This document shows positions 1 to 9,315 of a DNA stretch of 64,000 nucleotides, one piece after another (the first letter of the stretch is position 1; every line of letters starts with the position of its first letter). Position numbers and translations under genes: made by a program. The notes beneath the pieces are model-generated. The model did no database searches, had not been told where the DNA came from, and worked only from the letters and a program-made list of their open reading frames with translations. The DNA is from Myxococcus virescens (GTDB lineage: Bacteria > Myxococcota > Myxococcia > Myxococcales > Myxococcaceae), in the NCBI RefSeq assembly GCF_900101905.1, contig NZ_FNAJ01000001.1, positions 124,001 through 188,000 on the forward strand, read 5' to 3'.

Positions 1-507
1 CGCCCAGAGGTCCTTCGGGCCCGGCACGTCGATGCGCGCCCAGGCGAAGTCTCGGTTGGAGACGTACGGGTCATCCCACTCGCCCGAGGCGATGATGGGG
101 TAGCGGCTGATGATGCCGTTGGGAATCTGCGCCCCACCCTCGCGGTAGTAGTGGAACTGCGTGCCGAACGTCGTGTCCACGAAGCCACGGATGTCCGCCG
201 CGGAGTTCGACTTGTAGTTGAACTCCTGAATCATCACCACGTCAGCGTCCGTGCCCTGGAAGATGCGGATGCCGTGGCCCGGGTCGTAGTCCTGCCCGTT
301 GCCGCTGGACGTGTTCGCCGCCAGCAGGCGAAGGCGGACCTCGCCCAGCGCGTCCTGCCGCTGCCCGACTTCCGCGCCGTCGAGCCCCACGGGCTCCAGC
401 GCCGAGTCCTCGCCACCACACGCCGCGAGCACCGCCAGCAACAGCGCGGCGGCATGTCGCCGCCAGTTCGACTGCACATGGCTTGAAGGAGTTGCGTCGT
501 CACGCAT
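1..507 (-). CDS. endonuclease/exonuclease/phosphatase-family lipoprotein (3' end outside window)
   Basis: Read leftward from the ATG at 507, this frame stays open to base 1, so the first 169 residues are visible and the C-terminus is missing. The N-terminus has a basic stretch, a hydrophobic run and a lipobox (LAAC) near residue 32, so it should be a lipid-anchored exported protein. After that come family landmarks: a strand ending in LLAAN, then DVVMIQEFN, where the Glu is the expected Mg-binding residue, and NGIISRYPI, typical of the Mg-dependent endonuclease/exonuclease/phosphatase fold (DNase I-like). The catalytic His and Asp lie in the missing part, so activity cannot be judged. The substrate could be nucleic acid or a phosphoester. 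Confidence 0.75.
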   Translation of the reverse strand, partial: MRDDATPSSHVQSNWRRHAAALLLAVLAACGGEDSALEPVGLDGAEVGQRQDALGEVRLRLLAANTSSGNGQDYDPGHGIRIFQGTDADVVMIQEFNYKSNSAADIRGFVDTTFGTQFHYYREGGAQIPNGIISRYPIIASGEWDDPYVSNRDFAWARIDVPGPKDLWA

Positions 508-667
508 GATGTCCGGTCCTGCCCCCTGACAAGGAGCTGTTGAGTGGTCGGATGAGACATCCACACGCTACCCGATTCACGGGGAATGCGATGCTCGCCC
601 GTCTCCTTTATCGACCGAAACGCAGACACGTTGCGTGAAACATCGGTGAAACCGTCCGGGACGGGCA

Positions 668-1138
668 CTACAGCGCGGCGGCGGCGGACAGGGCGACGGC
701 GAGGTAACGAAGGCCCTTGCCGATCGTGACGAAGAAGACGAAAGGCAGCGGGCGCACCCCCAGCATTCCGCCGGCGATGACGAAGGCGTCACCCACCACG
801 GGCAGCCAGGACATGACGAGCGCGGGCGCGCCCCACTTCCGCGTCCAGGCCTCCACGCGCTGCATGCGAGGCCCTTCCTTCTCACGGCGCCGCGCGTACC
901 AGCGCCCCAAGGCGCCTCCACCACCGGCCGCCACCCACCGGCCCAGCACGTAGAGCGACAGCGCGCCCAGCACGTTGCCCATGGTGGCCACGCCGATGGC
1001 GGTGACGGGCGCCGTCCCGCCGTAGACGAGCGCGGCCAGCAGCGCCTCCGACGGCACTGGCACCACGGAGCCCGCGAGCATCGCGATGAGGAACAGCCCC
1101 GGGAGGCCCCAGGTGGCGAGTACGGACGGGTCGGGCAT
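668..1138 (-). CDS. DedA/YqaA-type (SNARE-associated/VTT) membrane protein
   Basis: This is a small integral membrane protein of about 156 residues with four hydrophobic segments. Near the N-terminus, GSVVPVPSEALLAALVYGG matches the re-entrant Pro-containing loop of the DedA/YqaA family. A second conserved stretch, SWLPVVGDAFVIAGGMLG, lies near residue 115. Family members act in lipid flipping and membrane homeostasis; the specific role here is unknown. The frame stays open upstream to a start at 1216, with another ATG at 1174. I chose 1138 because it places the first membrane segment as in YqaA, but no start has a convincing Shine-Dalgarno sequence. Confidence 0.7.
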   Translation of the reverse strand: MPDPSVLATWGLPGLFLIAMLAGSVVPVPSEALLAALVYGGTAPVTAIGVATMGNVLGALSLYVLGRWVAAGGGGALGRWYARRREKEGPRMQRVEAWTRKWGAPALVMSWLPVVGDAFVIAGGMLGVRPLPFVFFVTIGKGLRYLAVALSAAAAL

Positions 1139-1357
1139 CAACGATTCGAAGGTGAGGGCCCCCAAGCCTGCCATGCCCCCCGCCGCGGCGCACGCGCTCA
1201 GACGCCCAGGACGCAAGGTCTGCGCCCCACCCCACCCGCACGCAGGAATTGCGCCCCATCCCCGCCCGCGGACAGGTGCCCCAGGGGAGAGGAGGCCGCG
1301 GCGCAGCGCTTGCTATGGGGAGGGGCATACACCCGAAAGGGAAGGAACGCCGCGCCC

Positions 1358-2515
1358 ATGAGCAGCACCGTCGCCCCAGTCCCGAGCCCGAGCCAGAGCT
1401 CCGACCTCCGCCTCGTGCCGGTGGAGATTGCCCCCGAGACGTTCTGGGTGGGCAAGCGCGAGCCCGGCAACATCTTCTACGCCAACCCCTACCTGCTGCG
1501 CTTCCGCGGTACGGACAAGAAGACGCAGCGGCCCACGGAGTTCAACCTCCTCATCGACCCGGGCTCGAGCAGCGACTTCTCCACCATCCACACCAAGGTG
1601 ACGTCGCTCATTGGTGGCATGGAGCGGCTGTCGGCCATGTTCATCAACCACCAGGACCCGGACGTGGGCTCGTCGGCGAGCATCATCTCCGCGCGCTACG
1701 CGCCCCGGGCCGGGCTGCTGTGCTCGGAGGACACCTGGCGGCTCATCGTCCACCAGAACCTGCCGCGCCACCGCTTCATCCCCACGGAGAAGTTCGCACA
1801 GGGCCTCAGCGTGCCCACGGGCCACCGGTTGCTGCCGGTTCCCTCGCCCTTCTGCCACTTCCGCGGCGCCGTCATGCTCTATGACCCGCAGACGCGCGTG
1901 CTCTTCACCGGAGACCTCTTCGGCGGGCTCACGGACTCCAACGCCAAGGGCATCTGGGCGGACGAATCCGACTGGGCGGGCATCCGCGCCTTCCATCAAA
2001 TCTACATGCCGGTGAACTCCGCGCTGCAACGCACGGTGGCGGCCATCCGCAAGCTGGAGCCGGGCGTGGAGATGATTGCGCCGCAGCACGGCCGCATCAT
2101 CCGGGGACCGCTGGTGCAGCAGTTCCTGGACCGGATGGAGAAGCTTCAGGTGGGCCTGGACATCATGGACGAGGCGCAGGACCGCACGCACCTGCAGGCC
2201 TGGAACTCCGTGCTGGACCGGGTGGTGGCGCTGGCGCGCGGCTACCTGGGCGACTCCGTGGAGGCCAAGCTGGCCGCGAGCCACGAGCTGTCGGACACGG
2301 CGCAGTACGACGGCACGCGGCTGGTGGTGAGCCGCCTGGGCAAGTGGACGCTGGAGCACGTGGTGGACCTGCTGTGCCACGGCGAGCCGCCGGAGATTGC
2401 CGGCCCCATCATCGTCGAGGCCACCAGCGCCGCGGCCGAGTACAACCTGCCCACGCCGCACCTGGACATCGAGGGCGTGGGGGCACCGTCCCACGTTTCG
2501 CTGCTCGACCCCTGA
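1358..2515 (+). CDS. metallo-beta-lactamase-fold protein of the flavodiiron/ODP type
   Basis: The 385-residue protein has the beta-lactamase fold of flavodiiron proteins without the flavodoxin domain. Candidate metal ligands in order are H98, D100 and D102 (in NHQDPDVG), H167, D186 (in GDLFGG) and H244 (in APQHG). In classical FprA enzymes the first motif is HxExDH; here Glu is replaced by Asp and the second His by Val, so the metal site may differ. A free-standing domain of this type is described as an oxygen sensor (ODP) in spirochaete chemotaxis. The C-terminal 130 residues are partly helical and of unknown role. The start has GGAAGG about 12 bases upstream. The kinase gene follows 30 bases later, so the pair may form an O2/NO-responsive unit (inference). 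Confidence 0.75.
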   Translation: MSSTVAPVPSPSQSSDLRLVPVEIAPETFWVGKREPGNIFYANPYLLRFRGTDKKTQRPTEFNLLIDPGSSSDFSTIHTKVTSLIGGMERLSAMFINHQDPDVGSSASIISARYAPRAGLLCSEDTWRLIVHQNLPRHRFIPTEKFAQGLSVPTGHRLLPVPSPFCHFRGAVMLYDPQTRVLFTGDLFGGLTDSNAKGIWADESDWAGIRAFHQIYMPVNSALQRTVAAIRKLEPGVEMIAPQHGRIIRGPLVQQFLDRMEKLQVGLDIMDEAQDRTHLQAWNSVLDRVVALARGYLGDSVEAKLAASHELSDTAQYDGTRLVVSRLGKWTLEHVVDLLCHGEPPEIAGPIIVEATSAAAEYNLPTPHLDIEGVGAPSHVSLLDP

Positions 2516-2545
2516 CAGCGACGACTGCAGACGAGGGAGGCCGAG

Positions 2546-3742
2546 GTGCACTCGACCGACGACGAAGAAGGCGTGGCGTACCTGGGGGGCGCCGCGCCGG
2601 AGCCGCAATTGCGGGTGACTCCGCCGCCGGCCATCGTGAAACCGCCGCCCCGCGCCGGCCTCCCCCCTGTCCCGCAGCGGACGGAAACCCCTCCCGACGC
2701 GACGTTCCAGCCGGTGACGCCACCACCGGCCCTGTCGCTTGGGGAGACACTGCGCCCGGTGACCCCCATGTCGCCGCACGGCACGCTGCTCCAGGGCATT
2801 GTGGTGACCGCGACCTCCAGCGCCGTGCGAGGCCTGGTGCCCGGCCAGACGGTGGCCCAGCGGTACCGCGTGGAGCGCTGGCTGGGCGCCGGGGGCAGCT
2901 CCACCGTGTACGAGGCCACCGACCTCCACCAGGACCTGCGCGTGGCCCTCAAGGTCCTCGCGGTGCCCCATGCGGATGCCTCGATGGTGGCGCGCTTCCG
3001 CCAGGAGGTGGAGCACGCCCGGGCGCTGGAGCACGTCAACATCCTGCGTGTCTTCGATGTGGGCGTGGACGGCGATCGGCACTTCCTCACCGTGGAGTTG
3101 CTGGATGGCGTGGATTTGCGTCAGCGACTGATGGAGCGGCGCGCCACGTTGGCGGAGGCGCTGCGCTGGCTCACCCACGCGACGGTGGCGCTGGAGCACG
3201 CGCACGGCCGGGGCGTGCTCCACCGCGACGTGAAGCCCGCCAACCTCTTCATCACCCGCACCGGCGTGCTCAAGCTGATGGACTTCGGGCTCGCCAAGAG
3301 CACGCACGTCATGGGGACGACGGCCCAGGGCGCGGTGCTCGGCACGCCGGAGTACATGGCGCCCGAACAGGTGACGGGCAACCCCGCGGTGTCACCCGCC
3401 ACGGACCTGTACGCGCTCGGCGTGGTGGCCTACGAGCTGTTCACCGGACAGCTTCCGTTCCGCCACCCGGAGCCCGTGCCGCTGATGTTCCTGCACGTCC
3501 AGGAGCGCCCCGTGCCGCCGCGCACGTTGCGACCGGCGCTGCCGGAGCCCTTCGAGCACGTCGTGCTGCGGCTGCTGGAGAAACGCCCCGACGACCGCTA
3601 CCGGTCCGCGGCCGAGCTCCGCACCGCGCTGGCGAAGCTGTGGCCCCACGCGCTGAATGCAGATGCGTCTGTGACGGCACGAGCGCCGGCGCCGCCCCTC
3701 GCGCGCGCCCGAGCGCCGGGCCCGGGAGGCGGCACGGGCTGA
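2546..3742 (+). CDS. eukaryotic-type Ser/Thr protein kinase
   Basis: Translation starts at a GTG preceded by GAGGGAGG with good spacing. The 398-residue protein opens with a proline-rich, probably disordered segment of about 100 residues. The kinase domain follows: glycine loop at 113-118, ATP-binding K136, HRDVKPAN with catalytic D228, DFG at 246-248 and an APE motif at 272-274. All catalytic residues are present, so it should be active. There is no membrane segment and no C-terminal sensor domain, so it is cytosolic and the input must come through the N-terminal tail or a partner. It lies 30 bases downstream of the ODP-like gene and is probably co-transcribed with it. Confidence 0.92.
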   Translation: MHSTDDEEGVAYLGGAAPEPQLRVTPPPAIVKPPPRAGLPPVPQRTETPPDATFQPVTPPPALSLGETLRPVTPMSPHGTLLQGIVVTATSSAVRGLVPGQTVAQRYRVERWLGAGGSSTVYEATDLHQDLRVALKVLAVPHADASMVARFRQEVEHARALEHVNILRVFDVGVDGDRHFLTVELLDGVDLRQRLMERRATLAEALRWLTHATVALEHAHGRGVLHRDVKPANLFITRTGVLKLMDFGLAKSTHVMGTTAQGAVLGTPEYMAPEQVTGNPAVSPATDLYALGVVAYELFTGQLPFRHPEPVPLMFLHVQERPVPPRTLRPALPEPFEHVVLRLLEKRPDDRYRSAAELRTALAKLWPHALNADASVTARAPAPPLARARAPGPGGGTG

Positions 3743-3759
3743 GTGGAACGTGCCCGCCG

Positions 3760-5133
3760 TCACGCCCCCGATGCCGCTGGCTCCGTCCTGCCCGGAGCCA
3801 ACAGCGCCAACCCGAGCGCCGCGACGGCCGTGAGTCCAGCGGCGATGCCGAACTGCAGGGCGAAGTGCCCGCTGGCCAGCGCGAGCAACGCCACCGCCAG
3901 TGAGCCGCCCAGCAGCCGCGTGGCGTAGAGCGCGCTGGTGACGATGCCCCGGTGGTGCCAGGGCGCGCGGGACTGCGGTCCAATCAGCGACGTGCTGGCG
4001 GCGGGCCCCAGCCCCAGGCCGAGCACCGCCAGCCCCACCAGCGCCGCGGGCACACCCCAGCCCCGTGCGGCGGCCAATGACAGCCACCCGGCCCCCAGCG
4101 CCGCCACCGCGAAGCCCACGCCGGCGCTCAGTCGCATGCCTCCGCGCACCAGCAGCTTCACGCCGAAGGTGGAGCCCACGGACCAGCCCAGCAGCATCGG
4201 CAGCAGCGCCAGTCCCGCCGCCAGTGGCGTGTGACCGCCCTGCTCCGTCATCCACAACGGCACCCACGCGGCCATGCTGTACAGCAACGAGCCGCCCGCG
4301 ATGCCGCCCACGATGCCGCTGAGCACCGCGCGATCTCTCAGCAACTCCGCCGGGAGCAACGGAGACACCGTCGAGCGTTGCTGCCGCACCAGCAGCCAGG
4401 CCGCGCCCACGGCGGCCAGCGCGCAGGCCCACCGCAGGCTCACAGCCCCCGGCTCCAACGAGAAGAGGAGCAGCGCCGCCGAGGAGCCCGCGAGCACGGG
4501 CCCCCACCGGTCCATGCGGACCTCCGGACGGCGAGGCGGGTCGCGGTAGGAGAGGTACAGCAGCGCCGCGGCGAACAGCCCCACCGGCACGTTGACCAGG
4601 AACACCCAGCGCCACGAGGCGTGCATCACCAGCCAGCCGCCAATGAGCGGCCCCACGACGTTGCCCGCGCCCCAGGCCCCCGTGAACAGCCCCTGCACGG
4701 CGGCGCGCTCACGCAGCGTGTAGAGGTCGGCGGAGATGGTGAGCGTGGTGGGCTGCAACGCCCCCGCGCCCAGGCCCTGGATGACCCGGAAGGCGATGAG
4801 CCCCGGCACCGAGTCCGCCAGGCCACACAGCGCGGAGCCCACCAGGAACAACCCCATGCCCGAGAAAAAGACGGGCTTGCGTCCCAGCCGGTCCGCCAGC
4901 GTCCCGGAGACGAGCACGCCGACAGTGGAGGCAAAGAGAAAGGCGGAGAACACCCACGAGTAGAGGTGCTGACCTCCCAGCTCCCGGGTGATGGTGGGCA
5001 TGGCACTCGTCACGACGGTGCCTTCGAACGCGCTGACCACCAGGGCCAGCAACACCGCGCCCGTCGCGGTCCGCCGCGCCACGCCTGGACGCGCGCTGAC
5101 CATGGGCTCCGCTGTGACGCCGCTTCCGTCCAT
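3760..5133 (-). CDS. MFS drug/solute exporter (14-TMS DHA2-like)
   Basis: The 457-residue protein has many hydrophobic segments and the MFS signature between TM2 and TM3 (GTLADRLGRKPVF). The VVGPLIGGWL stretch in TM5 resembles motif C of drug/H+ antiporters. MPTITRELGG near the N-terminus is common in EmrB/QacA-type exporters. The start chosen is the ATG at 5133, preceded by AGAGAGG; an alternative ATG lies at 5103, and the frame is open upstream to 5355 across the divergent promoter. It is divergent from the LysR gene at 5204, and the 70-base gap carries a palindrome, so LysR control is likely. The substrate is unknown. Confidence 0.85.
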   Translation of the reverse strand: MDGSGVTAEPMVSARPGVARRTATGAVLLALVVSAFEGTVVTSAMPTITRELGGQHLYSWVFSAFLFASTVGVLVSGTLADRLGRKPVFFSGMGLFLVGSALCGLADSVPGLIAFRVIQGLGAGALQPTTLTISADLYTLRERAAVQGLFTGAWGAGNVVGPLIGGWLVMHASWRWVFLVNVPVGLFAAALLYLSYRDPPRRPEVRMDRWGPVLAGSSAALLLFSLEPGAVSLRWACALAAVGAAWLLVRQQRSTVSPLLPAELLRDRAVLSGIVGGIAGGSLLYSMAAWVPLWMTEQGGHTPLAAGLALLPMLLGWSVGSTFGVKLLVRGGMRLSAGVGFAVAALGAGWLSLAAARGWGVPAALVGLAVLGLGLGPAASTSLIGPQSRAPWHHRGIVTSALYATRLLGGSLAVALLALASGHFALQFGIAAGLTAVAALGLALLAPGRTEPAASGA

Positions 5134-5159
5134 CACCTCTCTGTACGCCCCAGGCCCCC

Positions 5160-5204
5160 ATGCGGAAACCGCATCTTCCGCATAGACTTCTTGCGAAATC
5201 CGCA
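5160..5204. promoter_or_regulatory. probable LysR operator region with dyad TGCGG-AAA-CCGCA
   Basis: The gap between the divergent MFS and LysR genes contains the perfect 15-base palindrome ATGCGGAAACCGCAT at 5160-5174. A partial half-site TTCCGCA follows at 5176-5182, and a second, imperfect copy TGCGAAATCCGCA lies at 5192-5204, abutting the LysR ATG. Two spaced dyads with T and A at the ends fit the T-N11-A logic of LysR operators. This supports autoregulation and control of the exporter (inference). Confidence 0.55.
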
Positions 5205-6139
5205 TGACCTCCGAACAGCTCCGAGCCTTCCTCGAAGTCGCCCGGGCGGGACGCCTGGCCACCGCCGCGCGTGGGCTGGGTCTGTCCCAGTCCGGCCTCT
5301 CCCGGCAGCTCCAATCACTCGAAGCCGCCCTGGGCACGCGCTTGCTCGTCCGCACGCCTGGGGGCGCGGTGCTGACAGACGCGGGAGAACGCTTCCTGCC
5401 TCACGCCCAGCGCGCCCTGGACGCACTGACGGCGGGCACCTCGGAGCTGGAGCGGCTGTCGGGGACGCCACACGGCGTGGTGTCGCTCGGCACGCTGCAT
5501 ACCGTGGGGGCGTACCTGCTGCCGGACATCATCCCGGCCTTCGCCCGCCAGTTCCCGGAGGTCCGGCCCCGGCTGAGTGAGGGACTGGCACCGGCCATGG
5601 AGGAAGGCGTGGCACGCGGCGCCCTGGACCTGGCCATCCTCTCCCTCCCCGTGCGGCGCGCGGACCTGGTGGCGCAGCGACTGTGGGAGGAGTCCCTGGT
5701 GCTCGCCGTCCCGCGTGGACACCGGCTGACGAAGTCAGGCAAGCCCGTGACGATGGACGAGGTCGTGGAAGAGCCCTGGGTCGTCATCCCCGGCATGAGC
5801 GGCACCCGGGCGATGGAGGCCGCCTGTGAGGCGCGGGGCGTGACACCCCGCCTGGCGGTGGAGACGGACAACGCGGAGGCCATGCGCCGCATGGTGGAGC
5901 GCGGCCTGGGCGTGGCGATGGTGCCGCAGTTGATGGCCCGAGACCACCATGCCCAGGGCTTCGACGTGGTGCCCCTGGCGCGCGCCGGGGTGAAGCGGCA
6001 GGTGGCGCTGATACACCGGGGCGAGGGCTACCTCACGGCCGCGGCGCGGGCGCTCAAGTCCTTCATCGTGGAGAGCGTGCGCGCCATGCCCGAACCCTGG
6101 GGCACGAGGAAGGCGGCTCCAGGCGCTCGGGTGCGCTAG
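5204..6139 (+). CDS. LysR-family transcriptional regulator
   Basis: The 311-residue protein begins with the winged helix-turn-helix of the LysR family (residues 1-60: LRAFLEVARAGRLATAARGL, then a recognition helix with SQSGLSRQLQSLE). It continues with a periplasmic-binding-like effector domain (about 90-295). It is divergent from an MFS exporter and shares the palindrome-bearing gap with it, so it is probably the exporter's local regulator. No clear Shine-Dalgarno sequence precedes the ATG. The effector is unknown. Confidence 0.92.
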   Translation: MTSEQLRAFLEVARAGRLATAARGLGLSQSGLSRQLQSLEAALGTRLLVRTPGGAVLTDAGERFLPHAQRALDALTAGTSELERLSGTPHGVVSLGTLHTVGAYLLPDIIPAFARQFPEVRPRLSEGLAPAMEEGVARGALDLAILSLPVRRADLVAQRLWEESLVLAVPRGHRLTKSGKPVTMDEVVEEPWVVIPGMSGTRAMEAACEARGVTPRLAVETDNAEAMRRMVERGLGVAMVPQLMARDHHAQGFDVVPLARAGVKRQVALIHRGEGYLTAAARALKSFIVESVRAMPEPWGTRKAAPGARVR

Positions 6140-6201
6140 CGTGCCGCGGCCGGTGGCGCCGTCTTCACGAGGCGAGGCCCATCGAGACACGGAGACGCAC
6201 C

Positions 6202-6603
6202 ATGGCCCGGACGGACAGCTTCGTTGAGTACACGGTGGAACTGCTGGAGAAGCTGGGGCCCGTGAAGTCCCGGTCGATGTTCGGCGGCTGGGGGCTCTAC
6301 CTCGGCGGACGGATGTTCGGGCTCATCGGCGGCGGTCAGTTGTTCCTGAAGGTGGATGACGTCACCAAGCCGGACTTCCAGGCCGCCGGATGCCGGCCGT
6401 TCATCTACGAAGGGATGAAGACCCCGGTGGAGATGGGCTATTGGACTCCGCCCGCGGACGCGGCGGATGACGCCTACGCGCTCCTGCCCTGGGCCCGGAA
6501 GGCCGTGGACGCGGCGAACCGGGCCGCGGTGAAGAAGGCCCAAAAGACGACGCGAAAGAAGGCGCCGGCGAAGAAGCGCACCTCACGCGTCAAGCCGTCT
6601 TGA
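6202..6603 (+). CDS. TfoX N-terminal-domain protein with Lys-rich tail
   Basis: The 133-residue protein carries a TfoX-N domain over residues 1-105 (landmarks [16 protein letters not shown], then FLKVDD and YWTPPAD). The domain was named after the competence regulator TfoX, but stand-alone copies are common and mostly uncharacterised. The last 25 residues are very basic ([19 protein letters not shown]) and resemble a histone H1-like or nucleic-acid-binding tail. The start is preceded by a weak GAGACGGAGA. Its 3' end overlaps the convergent acyl-CoA synthetase gene by 14 bases. Confidence 0.85.
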   Translation: MARTDSFVEYTVELLEKLGPVKSRSMFGGWGLYLGGRMFGLIGGGQLFLKVDDVTKPDFQAAGCRPFIYEGMKTPVEMGYWTPPADAADDAYALLPWARKAVDAANRAAVKKAQKTTRKKAPAKKRTSRVKPS

Positions 6604-8239
6604 TGGCCGCGGCGTCCTCCAGCCCCAGCTCGACGACGGATGCCTCGCGCATCTTGAACTTCTGCACCTTGCCCGTCACCGTCATCGGGAACGCGTCCAC
6701 GAACTTCCAGAAGCGGGGAATCTTGTAGGACGCGATGCGGCCCGTGCAGAACCGCGTCAGCTCCTCGGCGGTGAGCGTCGCGCCGGGCTTCACGCGCACC
6801 CAGGCCATGACCTCCTCGCCGTACTTCTTGCTCGGCACGCCAATGACCTGCGTCTCGCTGACGCCCGGGTGCGTGTGGAGGAACTCCTCGACCTCGCGCG
6901 GGGAGATGTTCTCACCGCCCCGGATGATGGTGTCCTTGATGCGGCCCACCACCTTCACGTAGCCCTCGTCGTCCATCACCGCGAGGTCGCCCGTGTGCAT
7001 CCACCCGGCGGCGTCCACGGCCGCGGCGGTGGCCTCGGGGTTGGCCCAGTACCCCAGCATGACGCTGTACCCACGCGTGCACAGCTCGCCCGGCGAGCCG
7101 CGAGGAACCACCTCACCCGAGCCCGGGTCGATGACCTTGACCTCCAGGTGCGGATGCACGCGCCCCACGGTGGAAACGCGCTTGTCCAGCGGCTCGTCCA
7201 GTGCGCTCTGCGTGGACACCGGCGACGTCTCCGTCATGCCGTAGCAGATGGTCACCTCGCGCATGTGCATGCGCGACTGCACCTGCTTCATCACCTCCAC
7301 CGGACACGGCGAGCCCGCCATGACACCGGTGCGCAGCGTCGACAAATCGAACTCACCGAAGCGCGGATGGTCCAGCTCCGCGATGAACATCGTGGGCACG
7401 CCGTACAGCGACGTGCAGCGCTCGGCCTGCACCGTCTGGAGCACCGTCAGCGGGTCGAACGCCTCGGCGGGGATCACCATGGTGGCGCCGTGGCTGGTAC
7501 AGGCCAGGTTGCCAATCACCATGCCGAAGCAGTGGTAGAATGGCACCGGGATGCACACCCGGTCCTCGGGGCCGTAGCGCAGGGCCTCCCCGATGAAGAA
7601 GCCGTTGTTCAAGACATTGTGGTGCGACAGCGTGGCGCCCTTCGGGAAGCCTGTCGTTCCCGACGTGTATTGGATGTTGATGGCGTCATCGAACTGGAGC
7701 GACGCCTCGCGGGCGGCCAACGCGCCCTCTGAAACATCCGCCGCGCCATCGAGCAGCCGCTGCCAGTCGTCCTCCAGGACGAGCGCCGCCGCCAGGCTGG
7801 CACAGCGCGGCTGGACCTCTTTCACCATGCCCCGGTAGTCCGTCTGCCGGAAGCCCCGTGCGTGGAGCAGCACCTTGGTGCCGGACTGGTTGAGGGCGTA
7901 CTCCAGCTCCGAGGTGCGGTAGGCAGGGTTGATGTTGACCAGGATGGCGCCGATACGGGCCGTGGCGTACTGGACGGCCACCCATTCGAAGCGGTTGGGT
8001 GACCAGAGCCCCACCCGGTCCCCCTTCTGAACGCCCAGGGCCATCAGTCCCCGGGCCACCTGCGAGGTGAGCGCCCAGAGCTGTTGATACGTGGCCCGAA
8101 ACCCCTGGGACGCCACCACCAGGGCCTCCCGGTCGCCGTGGCGCTCGACGGTGCGGCGCAGGTTCTGGCCAATCGTCTCCCCCAGCAGCGGGGTGGTGCT
8201 GGTGCCATGGGCGTAGGAAGGGACCGGGTTTGGGGACAT
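6590..8239 (-). CDS. acyl-CoA synthetase (AMP-binding, medium/long chain)
   Basis: The 549-residue enzyme has the adenylate-forming motifs. The phosphate loop [11 protein letters not shown] spans 191-201, YGMTETSPV lies near 335, [12 protein letters not shown] near 430, and the C-terminal catalytic lysine is in TVTGKVQK near 530. It should activate a fatty or aryl acid to its CoA ester via an acyl-AMP. Overall layout resembles the ACSF2/FadD-like group, but chain-length preference cannot be read. I used the ATG at 8239, although the frame is open further upstream. It is monocistronic and convergent with the TfoX-N gene. Confidence 0.9.
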   Translation of the reverse strand: MSPNPVPSYAHGTSTTPLLGETIGQNLRRTVERHGDREALVVASQGFRATYQQLWALTSQVARGLMALGVQKGDRVGLWSPNRFEWVAVQYATARIGAILVNINPAYRTSELEYALNQSGTKVLLHARGFRQTDYRGMVKEVQPRCASLAAALVLEDDWQRLLDGAADVSEGALAAREASLQFDDAINIQYTSGTTGFPKGATLSHHNVLNNGFFIGEALRYGPEDRVCIPVPFYHCFGMVIGNLACTSHGATMVIPAEAFDPLTVLQTVQAERCTSLYGVPTMFIAELDHPRFGEFDLSTLRTGVMAGSPCPVEVMKQVQSRMHMREVTICYGMTETSPVSTQSALDEPLDKRVSTVGRVHPHLEVKVIDPGSGEVVPRGSPGELCTRGYSVMLGYWANPEATAAAVDAAGWMHTGDLAVMDDEGYVKVVGRIKDTIIRGGENISPREVEEFLHTHPGVSETQVIGVPSKKYGEEVMAWVRVKPGATLTAEELTRFCTGRIASYKIPRFWKFVDAFPMTVTGKVQKFKMREASVVELGLEDAAAIKTA

Positions 8240-8448
8240 GGCGGCATCGTCCCGCCGAGCCGGACACGCGGCAAGCGCCGCGGACCACCGCTGTCCAACG
8301 CGTGGCAGGGGGGCATGGGGGAAGGCGGCATGCCCTGCCAACGAGGGCCCCCGGGGGGCCAGTCCCCTCCTGGGAAGCGACAGTCAGCCCTGAAATCAGC
8401 CATTACGCCGTGCAGCCAGCCCACGCACCGCGTTAGAAACCGGGACTC

Positions 8449-9294
8449 ATGGATGACTCCAACGCCAGGCTGGTCGCGGCCCTGCTGGAAGCCCGGCAGC
8501 GACACTGCTTCCCTGCGGACGTACGGCGCGCTGCCCCCGAATTCGTAGGCCAGGTGCTCGGCCTGCTCTTCCCCCACTTCGCCGAGCGCCTGGAGTGTAC
8601 GGCCGCGGCCGTCCACCGCGACGTCACCACCGTGGAGGCCAGCCTCCACCGCATCCGGGACACGCTGGCGCCCCTGTACCCGGGCATTGAACGGGACTTG
8701 CCGGCGCGCTTCATGGAGCGGCTGCCCGGCCTGTACGACTGGCTGCGACAGGACGCGGACGCCATCTTCGAGGCGGACCCGGCCGCGCGCACCGTGGACG
8801 AGGTCATCCTCACCTACCCGGGCTTCACCGCCATCGCCATCTACCGGGTGGCCAACGCGCTGCACGCCCTGGGCTTCCCGCTGCTGCCTCGCTTGCTCAC
8901 GGAGTACGCGCACCAGCGAACCGGCGTGGACATCCACCCGGGGGCCACCATTGGCCGGCGCTTCGTCATCGACCATGGCACCGGCGTCGTCATCGGTGAG
9001 ACGACGCTCATTGGTGACAACGTCAAAATCTATCAGGGCGTCACCCTGGGCGCGCTCGTCGTGGAGAAGGGGCTGACGGACAAGAAGCGTCACCCCACCA
9101 TCGAGGACGACGTGGTGGTGTACGCCAACGCCACCATCCTGGGCGGAGAAACCGTGGTGGGCCGGGGCAGCATCATCGCCGGCAACGCCTGGCTCACGCA
9201 GAGCATCCCCTCTCAATCCGTGGTTACCCGCCGCAGCGAGGTGCGTCAGCGCGGCGAGAACGGCTCGCTGGACGCACTCGAATTCCACATCTGA
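8449..9294 (+). CDS. cysE: serine O-acetyltransferase (EpsC/CysE type)
   Basis: The 281-residue protein has a helical N-terminal part (1-150) with the SAT landmark GFTAIAIYRVANAL. A left-handed beta-helix of hexapeptide repeats follows (about 160-260), containing GVDIHPGATIG, IDHGTGVVIGET and GVTLGA; the catalytic His residues lie in the IHPGA and IDHG motifs. It transfers acetyl from acetyl-CoA to L-serine. CysK, the next enzyme of the pathway, follows 21 bases downstream. The family is feedback-inhibited by cysteine and binds CysK through its C-terminus; the tail here ends in FHI, and a terminal Ile is the residue used for that contact. Confidence 0.92.
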   Translation: MDDSNARLVAALLEARQRHCFPADVRRAAPEFVGQVLGLLFPHFAERLECTAAAVHRDVTTVEASLHRIRDTLAPLYPGIERDLPARFMERLPGLYDWLRQDADAIFEADPAARTVDEVILTYPGFTAIAIYRVANALHALGFPLLPRLLTEYAHQRTGVDIHPGATIGRRFVIDHGTGVVIGETTLIGDNVKIYQGVTLGALVVEKGLTDKKRHPTIEDDVVVYANATILGGETVVGRGSIIAGNAWLTQSIPSQSVVTRRSEVRQRGENGSLDALEFHI

Positions 9295-9315
9295 CCCACC
9301 GACGAGGCCCCCCAC

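Noticed and set aside
1313..3307. 664-codon minus-strand frame opposite the ODP-like and kinase genes
   Set aside because: No recognisable domain, His/Arg-rich composition typical of antisense reading in GC-rich DNA.
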